DNA of 64,000 nucleotides, from positions 2,495,093 to 2,559,092 of the forward strand of contig NZ_KB913035.1 in assembly GCF_000384255.1 (NCBI RefSeq), written 5' to 3'. The notes below the pieces were generated by a model. It ran no database searches. It was not told the origin of the DNA and saw only the letters and a list, made by a program, of their open reading frames with translations. Position 1 is the first letter of the stretch. The number at the start of each line of letters is the position of its first letter. Made by a program: the position numbers and the translations under genes. Source of the stretch: Methylotenera mobilis 13 (GTDB lineage: Bacteria > Pseudomonadota > Gammaproteobacteria > Burkholderiales > Methylophilaceae). Positions 44,773 through 53,994 of this stretch are shown piece after piece.

Positions 44773-44868
44773 AGTAGTTTGAGATCAGTGCTAAATAAAA
44801 ATGCGAATTTTACAGATAATCAGTGTGTTAGTCAGTAATACTTATTACACTGCACCCGCAAGCTTGCA

Positions 44869-45525
44869 TTATTTAACGTCCGATCGACCTTTTAAGATGG
44901 GACTATCCGCTGGAAAGTAGCCAGATTTCCACACAGCAAACGGCACAATGGTGGCAGGATAGCCATTATCATAAAACCAACTATCAACAGCATAACGCTC
45001 ACCAGTTGCAAGCTCATGCATTACCGCAGTACTGTGCGGCCAGCCAAACAGAAAGAAACTGCGTGTACGCATATCTTCTATTTGATGAAGTTTAATTAAG
45101 CCATGCTGTTGCATCAAGCGCATATAAGTTGTGCTGTTAATGGCCTCGTCGTTGCAATCTAGCTGCCCAGGGTACTTGGAGTTATCAAAGGTGCCAGCAC
45201 GATCAGTACTTGTTGCAGTTTTAGCGCCGATTATTTTCTCCAGCATACCAATCGCGTCTGCGATATGTTGTCGTTCTAATTGTGCATCTATATGCTGGTT
45301 TGAATTTTCGAATATAGCCGTGATGGTTTTCCACTCATCATCAGCTAAAGAGGTCTGTTTGATTTCTGCACAGCCACCGCCTGTACAGATTTCAAATGCT
45401 TTTAGTGTTGGTGTTTGTTTATAAATACGCGTGATGTCAGTGATTGCCGCTTGCAGATTCAATGGTATCAATAAACCGATACTCAGCAAGCTACTATAAA
45501 ATAACTGGGGCGTTGGGTAGCTCAT
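44869..45525 (-). CDS. Hypothetical exported protein downstream of TPM genes
   Basis: 218 residues from ATG 45525 with GGTGA upstream and a signal peptide (about 1-28, ending NLQA-AIT). A longer frame from 45603 would overlap the TPM gene by 110 bp. There are three Cys (CTGGGC and LDCNDEAINS). C-terminal residues LFGWPHSTAVMHELATGERYAVDSW (fragments) suggest a conserved periplasmic domain, but I do not recognise it. It overlaps the end of the TPM gene by about 30 bp and belongs to that operon. Confidence 0.75.
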   Translation of the reverse strand: MSYPTPQLFYSSLLSIGLLIPLNLQAAITDITRIYKQTPTLKAFEICTGGGCAEIKQTSLADDEWKTITAIFENSNQHIDAQLERQHIADAIGMLEKIIGAKTATSTDRAGTFDNSKYPGQLDCNDEAINSTTYMRLMQQHGLIKLHQIEDMRTRSFFLFGWPHSTAVMHELATGERYAVDSWFYDNGYPATIVPFAVWKSGYFPADSPILKGRSDVK

Positions 45526-46039
45526 TGTGATTTTCACCCTGATTTTCACTCTGGGCTGGGTAATATTGAATAAGGTGTTCGCTAATTTTTGAGATGCCAT
45601 CAACTACGCCAGCCTCAAATTTCCCTTGCCTGAACATCAGTTCCATTTGGTGGCTAATTTGCTCCCAACCCGCGCCTCCCACATGCTGATGTATGCCACG
45701 ATCTGCCAGAATCTCAAAATCATGATCTGCTAGCAACAGATAGATCAACACGCCATTGTTTTGCGCTGTGTCCCAAACTCTTAACTCCGAGAAAACTTCT
45801 AGGGCGCGTTGTTTAGCTGTTTTTCTAGCAATCAGCTCTAAAAATGATAACTTAGCCTCCACAGCAAACCGGATCTCTCCTGAATGCAATGCTTCACTAT
45901 TAGCAATAGCAGCCTCGATGCGCTGCATTGCAGCGTGAGAAAAATGCTTTTTCACTGCACTTGGTAAAGCACAGAGATGTCGGCACCAACGTTTCATATC
46001 TTCGCGTTTTATACACCAGCGTTTCATGAATTTAGCCAT
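45494..46039 (-). CDS. TPM-domain protein (short)
   Basis: 181 residues from ATG 46039, which overlaps the preceding TPM gene's stop (TAATG). The TPM-like region (RIEAAIANSEALHSGEIRFAVE, NNGVLIYLLLADHDFEILADRGIH, in fragments) has no membrane segment and no signal. It is the third gene of the lemA-TPM-TPM cluster, an arrangement common in proteobacteria; function unclear. Confidence 0.85.
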   Translation of the reverse strand: MAKFMKRWCIKREDMKRWCRHLCALPSAVKKHFSHAAMQRIEAAIANSEALHSGEIRFAVEAKLSFLELIARKTAKQRALEVFSELRVWDTAQNNGVLIYLLLADHDFEILADRGIHQHVGGAGWEQISHQMELMFRQGKFEAGVVDGISKISEHLIQYYPAQSENQGENHNELPNAPVIL

Positions 46040-46887
46040 TACCAATCTCCAGACGCGCCGCCGCCGCCAAAACCACCACCTCCGCCGCCACCCCAACTAT
46101 CCGATGAGTGCCCCCCACTGTACATACCGCCACCCAGATTTCCTAACCCAGCTGGGCCAATCAATGTCAGCACAAAGGCGACTACCCCCAACAGCAATGC
46201 AATTAACAAACCTACGCCAAAAAACAAAGCCAGCATGACAATCGCACCACCATTCAACATACCGCCGAAGAAATCACCAAATATTGCGCGTAACAAACCA
46301 CCTAAGATCAACCCGCCTATCAATAATAAAGGTAAGAAGTCGGTAAAACTGCCCTGATTATTTTGCTTCGCTGGTGCAGGTAACTGCTCACCAGAAATTA
46401 AACCGATTAGTGTATCAACCGCTTTGGTAATACCGCCATAAAAATCACCTTGTTTAAATGGCGGCGCCATGACTTCAGTAATCACACGCTTGGCAATTAA
46501 ATCAGGTATCGCGCCTTCTAAACCATAGCCTACTTCAATCCGCATTTTACGGTCATTTTTTGCCACAACAATCAGTACACCATCATCTTCTTTTTCTCGC
46601 CCTAGCTTCCAAGCATCAGCGACACGGATACTATATTGCTCAATCACTTCGGGTTGAGTAGTGGGCACAATTAACACTGCAATCTGGCTGCCTTTTTCAT
46701 GCTCAAATGCAGCTATCTTTTGCTCTAGGACAGTTTGTTGATCGGCGCTAAGTGTTTGGGTTAAGTCGGTAACCCGATGCTGTAAAGTGGGGATAGGCAC
46801 AAGCTCGGCATGCACATGAAACGATGCAAATAGCATCATAAAAAGTGCAACCAATCTTGCTCTAAAGAGTGAAGTCACGCTAGTCAC
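46039..46887 (-). CDS. TPM-domain membrane protein with Gly-rich tail (YgcG-like)
   Basis: 282 residues. Signal peptide, TPM domain (VTDLTQTLSADQQTVLEQKIAAFE, DDGVLIVVAKNDRKMRIEVGYGLEG, in fragments), two membrane segments (about 180-245), and a C-terminal Gly/Ser-rich tail with SDSWGGGGGGGFGGGGASG. TPM domains have been linked to photosystem repair in plants and to envelope functions in bacteria. The start is GTG 46887; GTG 46878 has a better-placed AGGTGA site. It is second in the lemA operon. Confidence 0.88.
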   Translation of the reverse strand: MTSVTSLFRARLVALFMMLFASFHVHAELVPIPTLQHRVTDLTQTLSADQQTVLEQKIAAFEHEKGSQIAVLIVPTTQPEVIEQYSIRVADAWKLGREKEDDGVLIVVAKNDRKMRIEVGYGLEGAIPDLIAKRVITEVMAPPFKQGDFYGGITKAVDTLIGLISGEQLPAPAKQNNQGSFTDFLPLLLIGGLILGGLLRAIFGDFFGGMLNGGAIVMLALFFGVGLLIALLLGVVAFVLTLIGPAGLGNLGGGMYSGGHSSDSWGGGGGGGFGGGGASGDW

Positions 46888-46910
46888 CTAAGTGGTTGAT
46901 ATTGGCGCGA

Positions 46911-47507
46911 TTATTTACTCTCAAAATTAACAGTAGGCGCAACAGAGATTGCCTTTTCATTTTCTACTGTAAATGATGGTTTCGCTTGATAACCCAGCAT
47001 CATCGCTGTTAGATTATTAGGAAAACTACGCACCGCAATATTGTAATTTTTAATAGTTTCAATATAACGATTACGTGCAACGGTGATGCGGTTTTCCGTG
47101 CCTTCCAACTGCGCCTGTAAATCTCTAAACCCTTGATCTGCTTTCAGATTAGGATAGTTCTCTGACACCGCTAACAAACGTGACAACGCAGAGCCTAACT
47201 GCCCTTGTGCCGCCTGAAACTTAGCAAAAGCCTCAGGGTCATTCAACAACTCAGGTGTCACTTGTATACTGCCCACTTTTGAACGCGCATCGGCTACTTC
47301 TGTCAGCACCTCTTTTTCATGTGAGGCGTAGCCTTTTACAACATTGACTAGATTAGGCACTAAATCTGCTCTGCGTTGATATTGATTCAATACCTCAGAC
47401 CAGCCCGCTTTAGACTCTTCGTCTAAAGATTGAAAGGTGTTGTAACCGCAACCAGTTAAATTCAATACAAGTAATATTGCTAAAAATCTCAAACCTAAAT
47501 TTTTCAT
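46911..47507 (-). CDS. lemA: LemA family lipoprotein
   Basis: 198 residues from ATG 47507 with GGAG upstream; an earlier in-frame start at 47531 is not supported. The signal has a lipobox (NLTGCGYN). The LemA helical domain shows NQYQRRADLVPNLVNVVKGYA, SRLLAVSENYPNLKAD, QLEGTENRITVARNRY and VRSFPNNLTA (fragments). LemA is an envelope protein of unknown exact role. It heads a lemA-TPM-TPM operon. Confidence 0.9.
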   Translation of the reverse strand: MKNLGLRFLAILLVLNLTGCGYNTFQSLDEESKAGWSEVLNQYQRRADLVPNLVNVVKGYASHEKEVLTEVADARSKVGSIQVTPELLNDPEAFAKFQAAQGQLGSALSRLLAVSENYPNLKADQGFRDLQAQLEGTENRITVARNRYIETIKNYNIAVRSFPNNLTAMMLGYQAKPSFTVENEKAISVAPTVNFESK

Positions 47508-47635
47508 GGTGACTCCTCTGAAATTAGTCAATCGTTCGGTATCAATATTGTGCTAAATGTCTAATTTACAAGTACTAGTGCACTTAAAGTTACTCAAATA
47601 ACGTATTCTAGTACCACTGCTTTAAACTTCGAGCA

Positions 47636-48370
47636 CTACTGTATTAACAGGTTTTGCAAAATACGTTTAGCAGTGCATAAATCTGCCCAAGCTTTCGCTT
47701 TATAACTAGCATTACTCAATAAGAATGCAGGATGATAAGTAACAATCACTGGTAAATTTTGATAAAAAATGGGGTTTGCTGATTGAACATTTCGCCAATC
47801 TTCAACTGCTTGCAATTGCCCAAGTAAACTATTCGCAGCCGACTCGCCCATGACCATGACTAACTTAACAGCTTGCTCATTGAGTGTATCTACATTGGCA
47901 TTTGGAATATCAATATGACACTTCATATTAATTGCTTTAAGCATATTGCTCAAAAGCGTTTCTATATCCTGCGCATTGCTACTTTCTATCGCACTATCCA
48001 GTACAAACGCAACCGTTGCATCATCATTGATTAATAAACGGAAAGGTTCAGCTGGCGTCGCAACCACCACGTCTTCCTCACGCTGATTATCCAGTGGCGC
48101 TGGCTCAACAACTGGCTCAATAACTGGCTCAATAACTGGCTCAATAACTGGCTCAATAACTGGCTCAATAACTGGCTCAATAACTGGCTCAATAACTGGC
48201 TCAAATTGCGGGCTTACTGGCGGCGGAGGTTCAACAAAAGTTTCACTCTCTGGAGTTAACGCAGTGACATTTTGAATACTACTTTTAATACTAGGCAGTT
48301 GACCTTTTAATTGCCAAACAGGCAGCAGCTCAAGCTCTCTCAACACATCCTCACGCGTCATCAGGCTCAT
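47636..48370 (-). CDS. UDG-like protein lacking active-site motifs, with PVIE tandem repeat
   Basis: 244 residues. Position after tsaB-rimI and the C-terminal blocks ETLLSNMLKAI, VKLVMVMGESAANSLL and LPVIVTYHPAFLLSNASYKAKAWADL (fragments) match family 4/5 uracil-DNA glycosylases. The usual GEAPG-type catalytic block is absent, and only one Cys is seen, so the four Fe-S ligand cysteines are missing. Residues ~57-90 are a Pro-Val-Ile-Glu tandem repeat. The protein probably does not cleave uracil. It overlaps rimI by 4 bp. Confidence 0.72.
   Translation of the reverse strand: MSLMTREDVLRELELLPVWQLKGQLPSIKSSIQNVTALTPESETFVEPPPPVSPQFEPVIEPVIEPVIEPVIEPVIEPVIEPVIEPVVEPAPLDNQREEDVVVATPAEPFRLLINDDATVAFVLDSAIESSNAQDIETLLSNMLKAINMKCHIDIPNANVDTLNEQAVKLVMVMGESAANSLLGQLQAVEDWRNVQSANPIFYQNLPVIVTYHPAFLLSNASYKAKAWADLCTAKRILQNLLIQ
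48101..48204 (-). repeat. 12-bp tandem repeat inside the UDG-like gene
   Basis: Seven perfect copies of ACTGGCTCAATA (48111-48194) with partial copies at both ends. On the coding strand it encodes repeated Pro-Val-Ile-Glu. Unit length is a multiple of 3, so copy-number changes keep the frame. Confidence 0.95.
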
Positions 48371-48828
48371 ATTGCTAGTCCCATTAAAATTGCGTCTTCA
48401 CGTCCATGATGCGCTGGGTAATAGCCTCGGCGCACAGCCATTTCATTAAAGCCAATATTCTCATATAAAGCAATCGCAGAAATGTTACTGGCTCTTACCT
48501 CTAAAAACATATTGGCAGCTTTAAGGTCTTGCGCAATCTGTATCATGTGTTCCAATAAAAGCCGTCCCAACCCTTGTTTTTGATACGACTGACTGATACT
48601 TAAGTTTAACAAATGCGCCTCATCCAGCACCATCATCATCAAAGCATAGCCGATGATATTGGCATCTTGCACCAGCACCCATGCACTATGCGCCGATTTA
48701 AGAGAATCAGCAAAATTTCCACGCGTCCAAGGGTGCGAGTAAATATGTGGCTCGATTTCCATGATAGCGTCTAAATCACGCTCAGTCATCGGGCGAAATT
48801 GATAGTTTGGCTTAAGTACGGCACTCAT
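48367..48828 (-). CDS. rimI: Ribosomal protein S18-alanine N-acetyltransferase
   Basis: 153 residues, GNAT fold with acetyl-CoA-binding block SQSYQKQGLGRLLLEHM (fragment), FLEVRASNISAIALYENIGF and RRGYYP. RimI acetylates the N-terminal Ala of S18. It lies between tsaB and the UDG-like gene with 4-bp overlaps on both sides; the tsaB-rimI pair is common in proteobacteria. Confidence 0.95.
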   Translation of the reverse strand: MSAVLKPNYQFRPMTERDLDAIMEIEPHIYSHPWTRGNFADSLKSAHSAWVLVQDANIIGYALMMMVLDEAHLLNLSISQSYQKQGLGRLLLEHMIQIAQDLKAANMFLEVRASNISAIALYENIGFNEMAVRRGYYPAHHGREDAILMGLAI

Positions 48829-49514
48829 AAACGTAAACCTTGCTCTCGCTCCACAGTCTTGAGTGCGACTCGATTACGGATATAAATTGGCATGGCGTCT
48901 CCAGCTGGTTTAGCCTCGCCACTTTCAAATGTTGGTTGTGCTAATGCTAAAACAGCACTCGCTATCGGCAACAAAGCGGGTTGTGTAGACTGTATCTGTC
49001 CACGATAGGCATCTGCCAACAATTCACCGTAAGTTTGCCAACCACTACCCACACCGACCCAATCATCGCCTACCACAGCGGGAACGGCATCAGGCTTGTA
49101 CAAACCCGGCTCGATGATAGCCTGCCAGCCAGAAGCTTTTCTCACATAAACTGCATGATAAACCTCGCCCATGCGAGCATCTAAACAGGCGATGACTTTA
49201 GACTCACCACTGGCTTCAGCCAAGGCCATCAAGGTACAAACACCCACCACAGGTAAATTCGCGCCAAAACCCAGGCCTTGTGCCACACCGGCCGCGATAC
49301 GAACACCCGTAAATGAGCCCGGCCCAGCGCCAAACGCTAAGCCATGTAAATCCTTCAAATGCAGCGAGGCTTGATTCAATAAGTTTTGTATCTCTGGCAG
49401 AATGATTTGTGAATGGGTTTGCCCAGCCAACACATCATACTTAAAGGCAATACTATCTCGCCTAACGGCAAGTGACAAATATTCGGTTGAGGTATCAAAA
49501 GCTAATAGATTCAT
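48825..49514 (-). CDS. tsaB: tRNA threonylcarbamoyladenosine biosynthesis protein TsaB
   Basis: 229 residues of the ASKHA fold, with LAFDTSTEYLSLAV, HSQIILPEI and GLAFGAGPGSFTGVRIAAGVAQGL (fragments). TsaB supports TsaD in forming t6A on tRNAs reading ANN codons. It is the first gene of the tsaB-rimI-UDG-like operon. ATG 49514. A TAA-rich region of about 170 bp separates it from arfB. Confidence 0.95.
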   Translation of the reverse strand: MNLLAFDTSTEYLSLAVRRDSIAFKYDVLAGQTHSQIILPEIQNLLNQASLHLKDLHGLAFGAGPGSFTGVRIAAGVAQGLGFGANLPVVGVCTLMALAEASGESKVIACLDARMGEVYHAVYVRKASGWQAIIEPGLYKPDAVPAVVGDDWVGVGSGWQTYGELLADAYRGQIQSTQPALLPIASAVLALAQPTFESGEAKPAGDAMPIYIRNRVALKTVEREQGLRL

Positions 49515-49683
49515 TGGTCAGATTTTTTAAATTACACGATAAAACAGGTTAAGAAAAACAAGTCATCAAAACAGAGCATGCCAAATTACCCAAAATTGCC
49601 TTTTGGGTAATTATTAACACCTTTAGGAGTAACTATTCATATAAGTTAGGCCATGTAAAACAATGCGCAATATGCACGAGATT

Positions 49684-50088
49684 TTATTCTCCCGCTATTT
49701 TGCCACGCAATTGCTTTAAATGCCCACGTTGTGATTTTGTTTCTAACCTGCGTTGCTTAGATCCATAAGTTGGCCGCGTGGCATAACGTGTAGGTTTAAC
49801 TATACTCGCCGCACTCACAATTTCATGTAAACGTTGAACGGCATCTTTTTTATTCGCTTCCTGTGTACGATATTGCTGTGCTTTGATGATTAACACACCA
49901 TCATCATTAATACGATTATCCTTTAGATTAAGTAATCGCTCTTTTAACCAATCACTCAGGCTTGAAGCCTTAATATCAAAGCGTAAATGAATCGCACTCG
50001 ATACCTTATTCACATTCTGGCCACCTGCACCTTGGGCTCGAATGGCGGTCAGCTCGTACTCACCTTCTGGAATCTGAATAAATTGCAT
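49684..50088 (-). CDS. arfB: Alternative ribosome-rescue factor ArfB (YaeJ)
   Basis: 134 residues from ATG 50088; the frame could start at 50172 but that N-terminus is hydrophobic and unlike the family. The catalytic GGQ lies in RAQGAGGQNVNKV and the basic tail TKSQRGHLKQLRGKIAGE can enter the mRNA channel of stalled ribosomes. ArfB hydrolyses peptidyl-tRNA on non-stop complexes. It is a small monocistronic gene. Confidence 0.93.
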   Translation of the reverse strand: MQFIQIPEGEYELTAIRAQGAGGQNVNKVSSAIHLRFDIKASSLSDWLKERLLNLKDNRINDDGVLIIKAQQYRTQEANKKDAVQRLHEIVSAASIVKPTRYATRPTYGSKQRRLETKSQRGHLKQLRGKIAGE

Positions 50089-50159
50089 GACAATACGGTT
50101 TAGATAGCAAACAAAAAAGACAACTATAACGCCAATTACTTTAAAACATTGATAAAAAT

Positions 50160-50186
50160 AAAAAGCTGACAAATTGTCAGCTTTTT
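50160..50186. terminator. Rho-independent terminator downstream of the small exported protein gene
   Basis: AAAAAGCTGACAA and TTGTCAGCTTTTT (50160-50172 and 50174-50186) are perfect inverted repeats with flanking A- and T-runs. On the minus strand it terminates the gene ending at 50275. Confidence 0.9.
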
Positions 50187-50274
50187 ATTTTCTTTTAAAA
50201 CATATGTACGAGTAAATAACATATGTAGTCATTATGTATCTCTAGTGATAATTATCTGACACCAAGATCATCAT

Positions 50275-50538
50275 TTAGATTTGCGGCTTTTGATTACTCG
50301 TTTTACTCATTTTCACGTTCTTTGGAACAGACGCATCTTTTACGCTCACTTCGACCGCTTTAACTTTTGCGACAACAGGCTTTACTTGAGGCTGGCTACG
50401 CATATGTGCGGCTACACCAGCATCAGCCTCTGCAGTACAGCCGCCACCCATCACTGTTTTGTTGCAATCTCCAGCAAAACTAAGCACGGAATACGAAGAA
50501 AGTACGACTGCAAAAAACACTGATACAAAACGAAGCAT
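50275..50538 (-). CDS. Small exported hypothetical protein
   Basis: 87 residues with a signal peptide (about 1-22, ending SFA-GDC) and two Cys near the mature N-terminus, followed by a Lys/Val-rich polar tail. No family recognised. A terminator follows and the frame is free of other genes, which supports reality. Confidence 0.6.
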   Translation of the reverse strand: MLRFVSVFFAVVLSSYSVLSFAGDCNKTVMGGGCTAEADAGVAAHMRSQPQVKPVVAKVKAVEVSVKDASVPKNVKMSKTSNQKPQI

Positions 50539-50759
50539 GATGAATTCCCAAAGTTTAAAACGTATGCGAAACTTTTAGCACCATATGATCTATGCTGCTA
50601 AAAATATAAAGGACGCGCATTTTAAACTAATTAGAAAATCAAAAGTACGGGATTTACTCCCTAGTCATCACTTTTACAAATTACTTACATCTGCAGTAAA
50701 AAAAGGGCTCAAGAACAAGATAAATGCCATTAACTCATCACCCCCATAATCCAAGTGAA

Positions 50760-52691
50760 TTAATGATCGGCAAAAAACGCCTGCACGTCCGTCAATACAC
50801 GCGTGCGCTTGAATGGTGGCAAACTTTGCCAAATACGCTTACCGTAAGATTTTGTAATCAAACGCGGATCACAGATCATCAGCACACCTCTGTCGTTTTC
50901 ATCGCGAATCAAACGTCCAGCACCTTGTTTTAAGGTAATCACTGAATAGGGAAGCTGATACTCCATAAACGCATTTTTACCCTCGGCATTCAGCTTATCT
51001 ACACGTGCAGACAACACAGGGTCATCAGGGGGAGCAAAGGGCAACTTGTCAATGATCACAACGCTTAATGCCTCGCCGCGCACATCGACACCTTCCCAAA
51101 AGCTCTGGCTGCCCACCAGCACGGCATTGCCCAATTGCCGAAAGCGATCAAGCAACTCAGTACGCGAAGTATCGCCCTGCAATAACAACGGGCTCTCTAT
51201 ACCATTTTCGGCAAAGGCATCTTTCAGCAGGGCATGTATTTCACGCATCGCACGCAAACTAGTAGACAGCACGAAAGCTCTGCCACCGCTTGCTTGCAAT
51301 ACTGGCAATGCCGCAGCAACGACACAGGCAGTATAAGAGGGGCTATTCGGATCAGGCATTTCAGGCGGCACATAAAACAAGGCCTGTTCCTGATAGTTAA
51401 ACGGGCTTTGCCATGAAGCAGTATGTGCATCTTGCAAACCCATTTGTGCCACATAATGGCTAAAGTCATTTTTGACAGCTAAGGTAGCCGAAGTGAATAT
51501 CCAAGCACGCGGCTGTGCATTCAACTGCTTACCAAAGCCCTCGGCAACACTCAGTGGTGTTGCATGTAACTGCACCGATTGCGTAAACACCTCAACCCAA
51601 CGTACCAAATTGTTATTCTCAGCAGCATGCCAGCGGCTAAGTAGGTCATGCAATGCCATGCTACGTTGCCAACACTTTTCTAACAATGGGTCTCGTGCTG
51701 CTTGAGTTTCCAACACAGCAGATAACGCTTGTAACTGCGTCTGCATATGATCAAATGAAGACTGAAAGTCTTTGAGTGCTAATGCTTTCTGCACTGGCAT
51801 GCGCGAGCCTTCGTAAGCAAAAATCAGCCTAAAGTCTTTGCACGCTTTTTCTAATACTGGAATCACTTCACCGAGCTGCACACAGTCTTTGGCAAGGCTC
51901 AAGTGTGCCGCAGTGCAGTCTCGCGCAAGCTCAAGCAATTGGCTGGTTGAAATATCCTCACCAAAAAACAGGCCCGCCACATCTGGCAACTGATGTGCCT
52001 CATCAAAAATCACAGTATTGGCACTAGGCAATAACTCAGCCACACCTTCATCGCGCAACATGACATCTGCAAAAAACAAGTGATGATTCACAACCACCAC
52101 ATCGGCTGCAAGTGCTTGCTTACGCGCCTCCATCACAAAACATTCTTTATAGAAATTACAATCACCACCCAAACAATTATCACGGGTTGAAGTGACGTTA
52201 GCCCATATCGTGGCATTTTCAGGCACGGTGTTCAGCTCACCTTTATCCCCTGTTTTACTGTTTTCAGAAAAAGTCTTAATGAGATGCACGTACTGTGCAT
52301 CGTCACGCGCGGCAAAGCGCCCTTCATTCACAGCACGCTCTAAATGATAATGGCAGACATAGTTTGACCGACCTTTAAGCATAGCTACGGTCACTGGCAC
52401 TTTAAGTGCATCGCGAACATTGGGCAGATCGCGGCTAAATAACTGGTCTTGAAGGTTTTTAGTACCTGTAGAAATAATGACCTTACCGCCAGTAAGCAAT
52501 GCTGGTACCAAATAAGCAAAGGTCTTGCCCGTACCAGTGCCTGCTTCCGCAACCAATTGGGTGTTGTTTTCAATCGCATCTGCTATCGCTAAAGCCATTT
52601 CCAATTGCTGGGTACGCTCATGATAACCAGCAATATGCGAAGCTAAAATGCCATCTTTTTCAAAAACTTGGCGGATATTGTATTCACTCAT
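50760..52691 (-). CDS. ATP-dependent DNA helicase, DinG/YoaA family
   Basis: 643 residues, XPD-like superfamily 2 helicase. It has Walker A AEAGTGTGKTFAYL, four Cys of a 4Fe-4S cluster (one in NYVCHY, two in CLGGDC, one in KECFV), DEAH in VIFDEAHQLPD, and C-terminal motifs GSQSFWEGVDVRGE and QGAGRLIRDENDRG. The length matches YoaA more than the larger DinG of some species. It likely unwinds R-loops or damaged DNA 5' to 3'. ATG 52691. Confidence 0.92.
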   Translation of the reverse strand: MSEYNIRQVFEKDGILASHIAGYHERTQQLEMALAIADAIENNTQLVAEAGTGTGKTFAYLVPALLTGGKVIISTGTKNLQDQLFSRDLPNVRDALKVPVTVAMLKGRSNYVCHYHLERAVNEGRFAARDDAQYVHLIKTFSENSKTGDKGELNTVPENATIWANVTSTRDNCLGGDCNFYKECFVMEARKQALAADVVVVNHHLFFADVMLRDEGVAELLPSANTVIFDEAHQLPDVAGLFFGEDISTSQLLELARDCTAAHLSLAKDCVQLGEVIPVLEKACKDFRLIFAYEGSRMPVQKALALKDFQSSFDHMQTQLQALSAVLETQAARDPLLEKCWQRSMALHDLLSRWHAAENNNLVRWVEVFTQSVQLHATPLSVAEGFGKQLNAQPRAWIFTSATLAVKNDFSHYVAQMGLQDAHTASWQSPFNYQEQALFYVPPEMPDPNSPSYTACVVAAALPVLQASGGRAFVLSTSLRAMREIHALLKDAFAENGIESPLLLQGDTSRTELLDRFRQLGNAVLVGSQSFWEGVDVRGEALSVVIIDKLPFAPPDDPVLSARVDKLNAEGKNAFMEYQLPYSVITLKQGAGRLIRDENDRGVLMICDPRLITKSYGKRIWQSLPPFKRTRVLTDVQAFFADH

Positions 52692-52790
52692 AGGGCCGTA
52701 ATTATCACATGAGTTAGGCTACTCATGTTTGTTTTAACCTAGTAGATAATCACATTTGGTACTTTTGGGTAAGTTTAATATAATGAGTTC

Positions 52791-53345
52791 GTGTCAAAAC
52801 TTACTTACGCTCATTATCTAATCTGCATTGCGCTTGCACTCGTAAGCGCTTCTTGTGCGGCAACCCCTAATGGGTTGAGCAACGCCTATACAACAGACCT
52901 TGCCCAAGCAGCGGCAGAAAAAGATCATGCAGAAGACAGCCAAGACTGGCCAGACCGAGCACGCGAAGTGCTAGTTAATGCACTTAGCCTCACAGGCATT
53001 GCCTATAAATATGGTGGCAGCACCCCCGAAACTGGTTTCGATTGCAGCGGCTTTGTTAGGTATGTATATCAGCAAGCGACCAGCTTAACATTGCCACATG
53101 GCGCCAAAGCCATCAGCCAGCTCGGAAAAACCGTGTCAAAAAGTGAACTGCAACCGGGAGATTTAGTGTTTTTCAACACGCTAAAGTCGGCATTTTCACA
53201 TGTAGGAATTTATGTAGGGAATAATCGATTCATTCACTCACCAAGCAGCGGTGGTGGTGTTCGTGTCGATGACATGCAAAGCACCTATTGGAATAAACGA
53301 TTCAATGGTGCCCAACGGATAGATTCAGAACAGAAGAAAGATTAA
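52791..53345 (+). CDS. NlpC/P60 (C40) family peptidase, lipoprotein
   Basis: 184 residues from GTG 52791. The lipobox is SASC (Cys ~22). The C40 domain has catalytic Cys in TGFDCSGFVRYVY, His in FSHVGIYVGNNRF and FIHSPSSGGGV, with GDLVFFNT. It is expected to cut peptidoglycan stem peptides from an outer-membrane anchored position. It resembles Spr/NlpC. Confidence 0.92.
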   Translation: MSKLTYAHYLICIALALVSASCAATPNGLSNAYTTDLAQAAAEKDHAEDSQDWPDRAREVLVNALSLTGIAYKYGGSTPETGFDCSGFVRYVYQQATSLTLPHGAKAISQLGKTVSKSELQPGDLVFFNTLKSAFSHVGIYVGNNRFIHSPSSGGGVRVDDMQSTYWNKRFNGAQRIDSEQKKD

Positions 53346-53347
53346 AC

Positions 53348-53387
53348 GAAACCCAAAAATACTCATCATTCATTATTTTTGAGTTTC
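53348..53387 (+). terminator. Hairpin after NlpC/P60 gene
   Basis: A 14-base arm at 53348-53361 pairs with 53374-53387 with one mismatch and lies 2 bp after the stop codon. A second small hairpin GCGACT-AA-AGTCGC (53400-53413) follows. The usual T-run is inside the right arm. Confidence 0.5.
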
Positions 53388-53441
53388 GCCTTCAAGCTAG
53401 CGACTAAAGTCGCCAGCCCACATTAAGCGTATCACCTAAGG

Positions 53442-53900
53442 TTATGCGTGAAACTTAGCTAAATCACCAGGTTTACGTAACATTTTATCCACTTCACCCA
53501 AGTGCAGCTCTTCTTGGTAGATCATTTCACGAGCATACTCTTCTAGCATCACAGAACCACCCTCTACAAGCTTGAGTAATGCTTTATAAGCATTAAGTGC
53601 TGCAGTTTCATGTGCTAAAGACTCACGCAAGATATCGCCAATATCATGGTTATGCGTTTCAAGTAATGGGCCTATCGACAATGAAGGATGTCCACCTAAA
53701 TGTGTAATAATTTCACCCGCTTTGTTCGCATGATCTAAAGACTCAGTCGCTTGACTGCGCAACCAAGACACAATAGGAATGCGGTTATACCCAAATACCA
53801 TTAATGAGTAATGGGTGTATCTTACAACGCCTGCTAACTCAAACTCTAAAATCGTATTAAGCGCATCCACTATTGGACTGTTATCGTGCTGATCTGACAT
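53442..53900 (-). CDS. Ferritin-like / bacterioferritin-type protein
   Basis: 152 residues from ATG 53900, with AGGA upstream; a longer start at 53921 is unlikely. Helical ferritin-like four-helix bundle: LNTILEFELAGVVRYTHY, ESLDHANKAGEIITHLGG, HETAALNAYKALL and EYAREMIYQEELHLGEVDKML (fragments). The Glu and Glu-x2-His pairs expected for a di-iron site are present. It resembles the bacterioferritin clade of short family members. It may store or detoxify iron. Confidence 0.85.
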   Translation of the reverse strand: MSDQHDNSPIVDALNTILEFELAGVVRYTHYSLMVFGYNRIPIVSWLRSQATESLDHANKAGEIITHLGGHPSLSIGPLLETHNHDIGDILRESLAHETAALNAYKALLKLVEGGSVMLEEYAREMIYQEELHLGEVDKMLRKPGDLAKFHA

Positions 53901-53994
53901 TTTGTAATCCTTTCTCGTCAAAAAGTATATTGTGAGTTTATCTATGTACCTAAACTAAAACGGTGCTTAAGTGATTTTTGCCATCCCATAGACA

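Noticed and set aside
45977-46357. Proline/asparagine-rich 126-codon + strand frame
   Set aside because: Complement of the Gly-rich tail of the TPM protein; composition is an artefact.
48101-48204. CRISPR-like short repeats
   Set aside because: 12-bp units without spacers, within a coding frame encoding PVIE.
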